NCBI RefSeq assembly: GCF_000142905.1
Contig: NW_013657649.1
Coordinates: forward strand, 238,143 to 302,142
From: Thecamonas trahens ATCC 50062
Lineage: Eukaryota; Apusozoa; Apusomonadida; Apusomonadidae
DNA length: 64,000 bases
Reading direction: 5' to 3'
In this document: piece by piece, positions 61,256 to 64,000 of the stretch
Numbering within the stretch: the first letter of the stretch is position 1
Layout of the letters: every line of letters begins with the position of its first letter
Position numbers and translations under genes: made by a program
The notes under the pieces: generated by a model
The model's database searches: none
What the model was told of the DNA's origin: nothing
What the model saw: the letters and a program-made list of their open reading frames with translations, nothing else

Positions 61256-63887
61256 CTACGCATCACGGGTGGACGCCCGCCGAGTCGAATTCCCCTTATT
61301 CTTGACCTTCTTCTTGGACTTGTTCTTCTTCCGCTTCCGCTTGCTCTTCTCCTTCTTGCTCTCCTTCTTGCTCGCCTTCTTGCTCGCCTTCTTGCTCTCC
61401 TTCTTGCGCTTGCTCACAACCTTGGCCGGCTTGTCCAGCTGGGCCAGATCGTACATCGAGACGAGGTGTGCCTCAACAAAGCGGCCGTCGCGCGACCAAG
61501 GCCCGCGCGAGTGGGCCTCGACCCGAAAGGCGTACGCGTTGTCGCGGACGCTGTCGGCAAAGTGGGCGAGCGCACTGGCAACATCGCTCTCGTCGTCGGC
61601 GGGTGGGAGCTGCGGGAGGTGGATGGAACGCGGCATAAAGGCGAGGGCGGCAGCAAGGAGCTTGACGTCAAAGCCGTCGCCATCGACAAGCTTGGCCTCG
61701 CTCGAGACGCGCGGCACGATCGCAACATCAATGAGTGCAGACCGGTTGAGGTCAACAACAGTGAGCTCGACGTACGGCATGTGCGGCAAGTTCGGCGAGT
61801 TGACATGGACTGATGAGGCCTGGTGTGGCAGGCCGGCGTCAAACGCCTCGGCGTCGAGCACGATCTGGACGCCAACGCTCTCGGCGGCGGCATCGTCGTC
61901 GTCGTCGCTTGTGCCACGCCGCGACACCGACGCCGACGCCGACTTGCGCAATGTCTTGCGCCGCGACTTGGGCGCGGCGAGCTCGGCGAGCGACGGCATG
62001 TCAACCATGCTCGGGTTGCGAATCCGGATTCGCGCCACCCGGCCCTGTAGCACCACCGTAGTCCGCTCATGGACCGGCAGCGTCGGCAGGGCGCTGGAGA
62101 CGAGTACCTGCAGCGGCACCGCCTGGGCCTCGGGCACCAGCCGCTGGAACATCGAGTATGAGGGGAGATGCGGGACGACGGGATTGCAGCCGAGCGAGAG
62201 CTCGGCCATCATGTTGGCCCGCAACCCGCGCTCGAGCGCAAACAGCCTCGCCAGCCCTGGGTACCGCGAAATCGAGTACGGAATGGTCTGCGAGCCGATG
62301 CCGTCCGAGTAGTACTGCGAGAACGAGGTGCCGTACGGAACCAGCAGCCGCCCATCGTCCGACGACGGTATGACCGAGCTGACCACCACCGAGGTCGCCA
62401 GCAGCGCGTCACCCTGTGCGATGCTGTCAAACAGCTCCTCGGCGCCGGCGCGGTACATCTTGAGCGTCACCAGCTGGGCCTCGCCCTCGGACAGTTCGAC
62501 GTAGCGGAAGAGCGATCGCGACGGTGCCGACCCGTGGCGGGCAGCAGACCTGGGCGACGACACGTAGACCACAATGCCGGCAATGTCGACCCGCACGCCG
62601 TCGGGCACGTGCAGCAGTGCACGGAGCGGGATGTAGTCCAGGACCGGCCGCGGGAGCGCAAGCGACGGTGCCGCACCCGGTGGAATCCGCCGCACAGACG
62701 CCGCTGGGTGGGTGATGTTGAGCGAGAGCTCCCACAGATCACGGTAGTTGTACGACTTTTTCGACCGGTACCCGGTGACCACCACAAGGTCGCCGACAGC
62801 AAGGTCGGCGTACAACTCACGGCACGCCTCCTGCCACACCACAGCCTCGATCCGATACGTCAGGTCCTCAAGCACAAATGAGAACTTGAACGGGACCCGC
62901 GCCGACGAGCTCGGCCCACCGTAGTACTGAAGCACTTGCTTGCCTGTCACCTTGCCCAGCAGCGGAGAGCTGCCGACCTTGTTCGACTTGAAGCTGGTGA
63001 CAGCCTCGGCGAGCGACGGCAGCGGCGTCGCCGCAATCTCGGCCTCGAACGCTGCCACCTCGTCTGCGCTCATGTCCAGCGCCCCACTCGCCTGCCACTC
63101 TGGTCCAGGCGGGAGCGAGTGGTCGTCATCCAAGTTGAGATATGTGGAGCGGACCTGCGTCAGCGGAGCAAAGGCCTGCTCGGCCTCGCTCGCCTTGCTC
63201 GAGTACACCAGTGGCACGAGAGGATTCACCAAGATCTCGCCCACCGGCCACTCGTCCGACAGCGGTGAGACCCGCAGGTTGAGTCCATGTAGAACGAGGA
63301 AGCCCGGGCCGCCGACCCTCGTCTCATCGTACCGCACCCGGAGCTCGGTGACCTCGACAACGGCCCCGCGCACCAACTTGCCGCTCTCCACCAGCTTCCC
63401 AAGCACAGGTGCCAGCACCACCTTGGTCTGCACATCCAGCCCCCACCCCCCCACCTCCCGCATGCGTGAGTCTACCCGCATGCTCCCCCATCCCCCCCCC
63501 CCTTTCCAGCCGTCATGAAAGCGCGCCAGTTTTCGCGCCAGTTTTCAGCCCGCCCTCCCCCACCAACCCACCCACCCACCTCACGGTGCCCCCCTCCAAG
63601 CACCACCACCACCGTACCATATGTGATCCATCCGAGAGGACAATGTCGTATGCGTAAGGAGCGGCCGGAGGCATGACAGCGCCGACGACGGTGCCGTACT
63701 CTGCAGTGGGGGCGAACTTGTAGACGGCGGCCACCTGGACGACCACAGGGGCGGTATTGCTCTCATCATCAACCACAAGCGACCTTCCCGAGAGCAGCAC
63801 CTTGTCCACCGCATCCTTACTCAGCACAGAAGCACTCTGCTCTGCCTGCACTGCTTTCGCACTTGCACGCCGCCGCTTCCCTGCCAT
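61256..63887 (-). CDS. RPA1-related OB-fold protein (RADX-like ssDNA-binding protein)
   Basis: Two exons (63618-63887 and 61256-63427) joined by a phase-0 GT-AG intron give 813 aa. The joined N-terminus (about 25-135) follows the RPA70N fold: SDGS core, a helix LAPVLGKLVESGKLVRG, and a strand VVEVTELRV. Two or more further OB-like units follow. One at about 240-340 (FKFSFVLEDLTYRIEAVVWQEA, LAVGDLVVVTGYRSKKSYN) is typical of RPA DNA-binding domains. Another at about 365-430 (FRYVELSEGEAQLVTLKMY, IAQGDALLATSVVV) recalls RADX. There is no CxxC zinc ribbon, so it is not ordinary RPA1. The C-terminal 50 residues are Lys-rich (SKKASKKESKKEK-type). It probably binds ssDNA at forks or telomeres. RADX is the best guess; a divergent RPA paralogue is the alternative. 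Confidence 0.7.
63428..63617 (-). other. Intron in the RPA/RADX-like gene
   Basis: A 190-nt phase-0 intron with donor GTACGG (63617) and acceptor TGTGCAG (63428). Joining it fuses S-D-G-S-H-M to T-K-V-V-L-A-P-V and completes an RPA70N-like fold. A C tract at about 63485-63497 lies inside it. Confidence 0.8.
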
Positions 63888-64000
63888 GCCAAGTCGGCCC
63901 GCACGAGAGGTGTGTGTGTCCGTACCCGTTCCCATGTCCGCAGCCTGGCCGTCGCCCGCCCGCCCGCCCGCCCGGCCCCCCACCCCTCCGCCCCTCCGCC
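63888..64000. other. Window end: GC-rich flank with CCCG repeat
   Basis: Upstream of the RPA-like ATG is a short spacer with a GCCC/CCCG tandem repeat at about 63955-63980. Nothing else can be called before the window ends. Confidence 0.6.

Noticed and set aside
1-64000. tRNA, rRNA or snRNA genes
   Set aside because: Scanning the spacers by eye I found no cloverleaf-like B-box context or rRNA-like sequence. Scattered GTTCAAGTCC-like strings (for example near 8120) fall inside coding sequence.

Overview
This window looks like nuclear DNA from a free-living eukaryotic microbe with a compact, GC-rich genome. Introns are few (GT-AG, mostly short). The gene mix is a flagellate/unikont-type one: DNA primase large subunit, a kinesin-7-like motor, a PX-AGC kinase, NIPBL/Scc2, a cortactin-like protein, DHHC and longin proteins, and a giant IPT/TIG protein. 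An apusomonad such as Thecamonas is my best guess. That is inference from gene style, not from a search. Two runs of N (21783-22735 and 37569-37742) show it is a draft assembly. I count 19 protein-coding genes and no convincing tRNA, rRNA, mobile element or CRISPR array.

Layout. 1-15926 (+): one giant IPT-repeat protein, open at the left edge. 16234-17865 (+): primase large subunit. 17881-19983 (-) and 20320-21763 (-, 5' end in the gap): kinesin and PX-AGC kinase. 22788-31397 (+): a PH/coiled-coil protein, a multipass FG-GAP/beta-helix receptor-like protein and mitochondrial propionyl-CoA carboxylase beta. 31640-35870 (+): an MT-A70 adenine methyltransferase fused to ZZ-type zinc fingers, the most unusual architecture here. 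35919-37420 (-): a soluble transhydrogenase (SthA-like). 37856-41335 (+): a DHHC acyltransferase and a SUMO-interaction-motif protein. 41351-42127 (-): a longin protein. 42543-48654 (+): an Ig-like-repeat membrane protein with a STRA6-like C-terminus. 48697-55083 (-): NIPBL/Scc2. 55194-56516 (+): an ankyrin protein. 56565-57935 (-): a four-TM protein with a RanBP2 zinc finger. 58358-60196 (+): a membrane-anchored S1 protease. 60181-60684 (-): a cortactin-like SH3 protein. 61256-63887 (-): an RPA1/RADX-like OB-fold protein.

Packing is tight. Convergent neighbours are separated by only 15-48 bp, and one convergent pair overlaps in coding sequence (60181-60196). Regions near 5' ends and introns carry long C/G homopolymer tracts and microsatellites. 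Four long genes are broken by single-base frame shifts. Each shift is repaired by adding one base, usually in a homopolymer, which suggests undercalled bases in the assembly rather than decay.

Several genes concern chromosome biology (primase, kinesin-7-like, MT-A70-ZZ, SIM/CANIN-like, NIPBL, RPA/RADX-like). I see no evidence that they form a co-regulated cluster.
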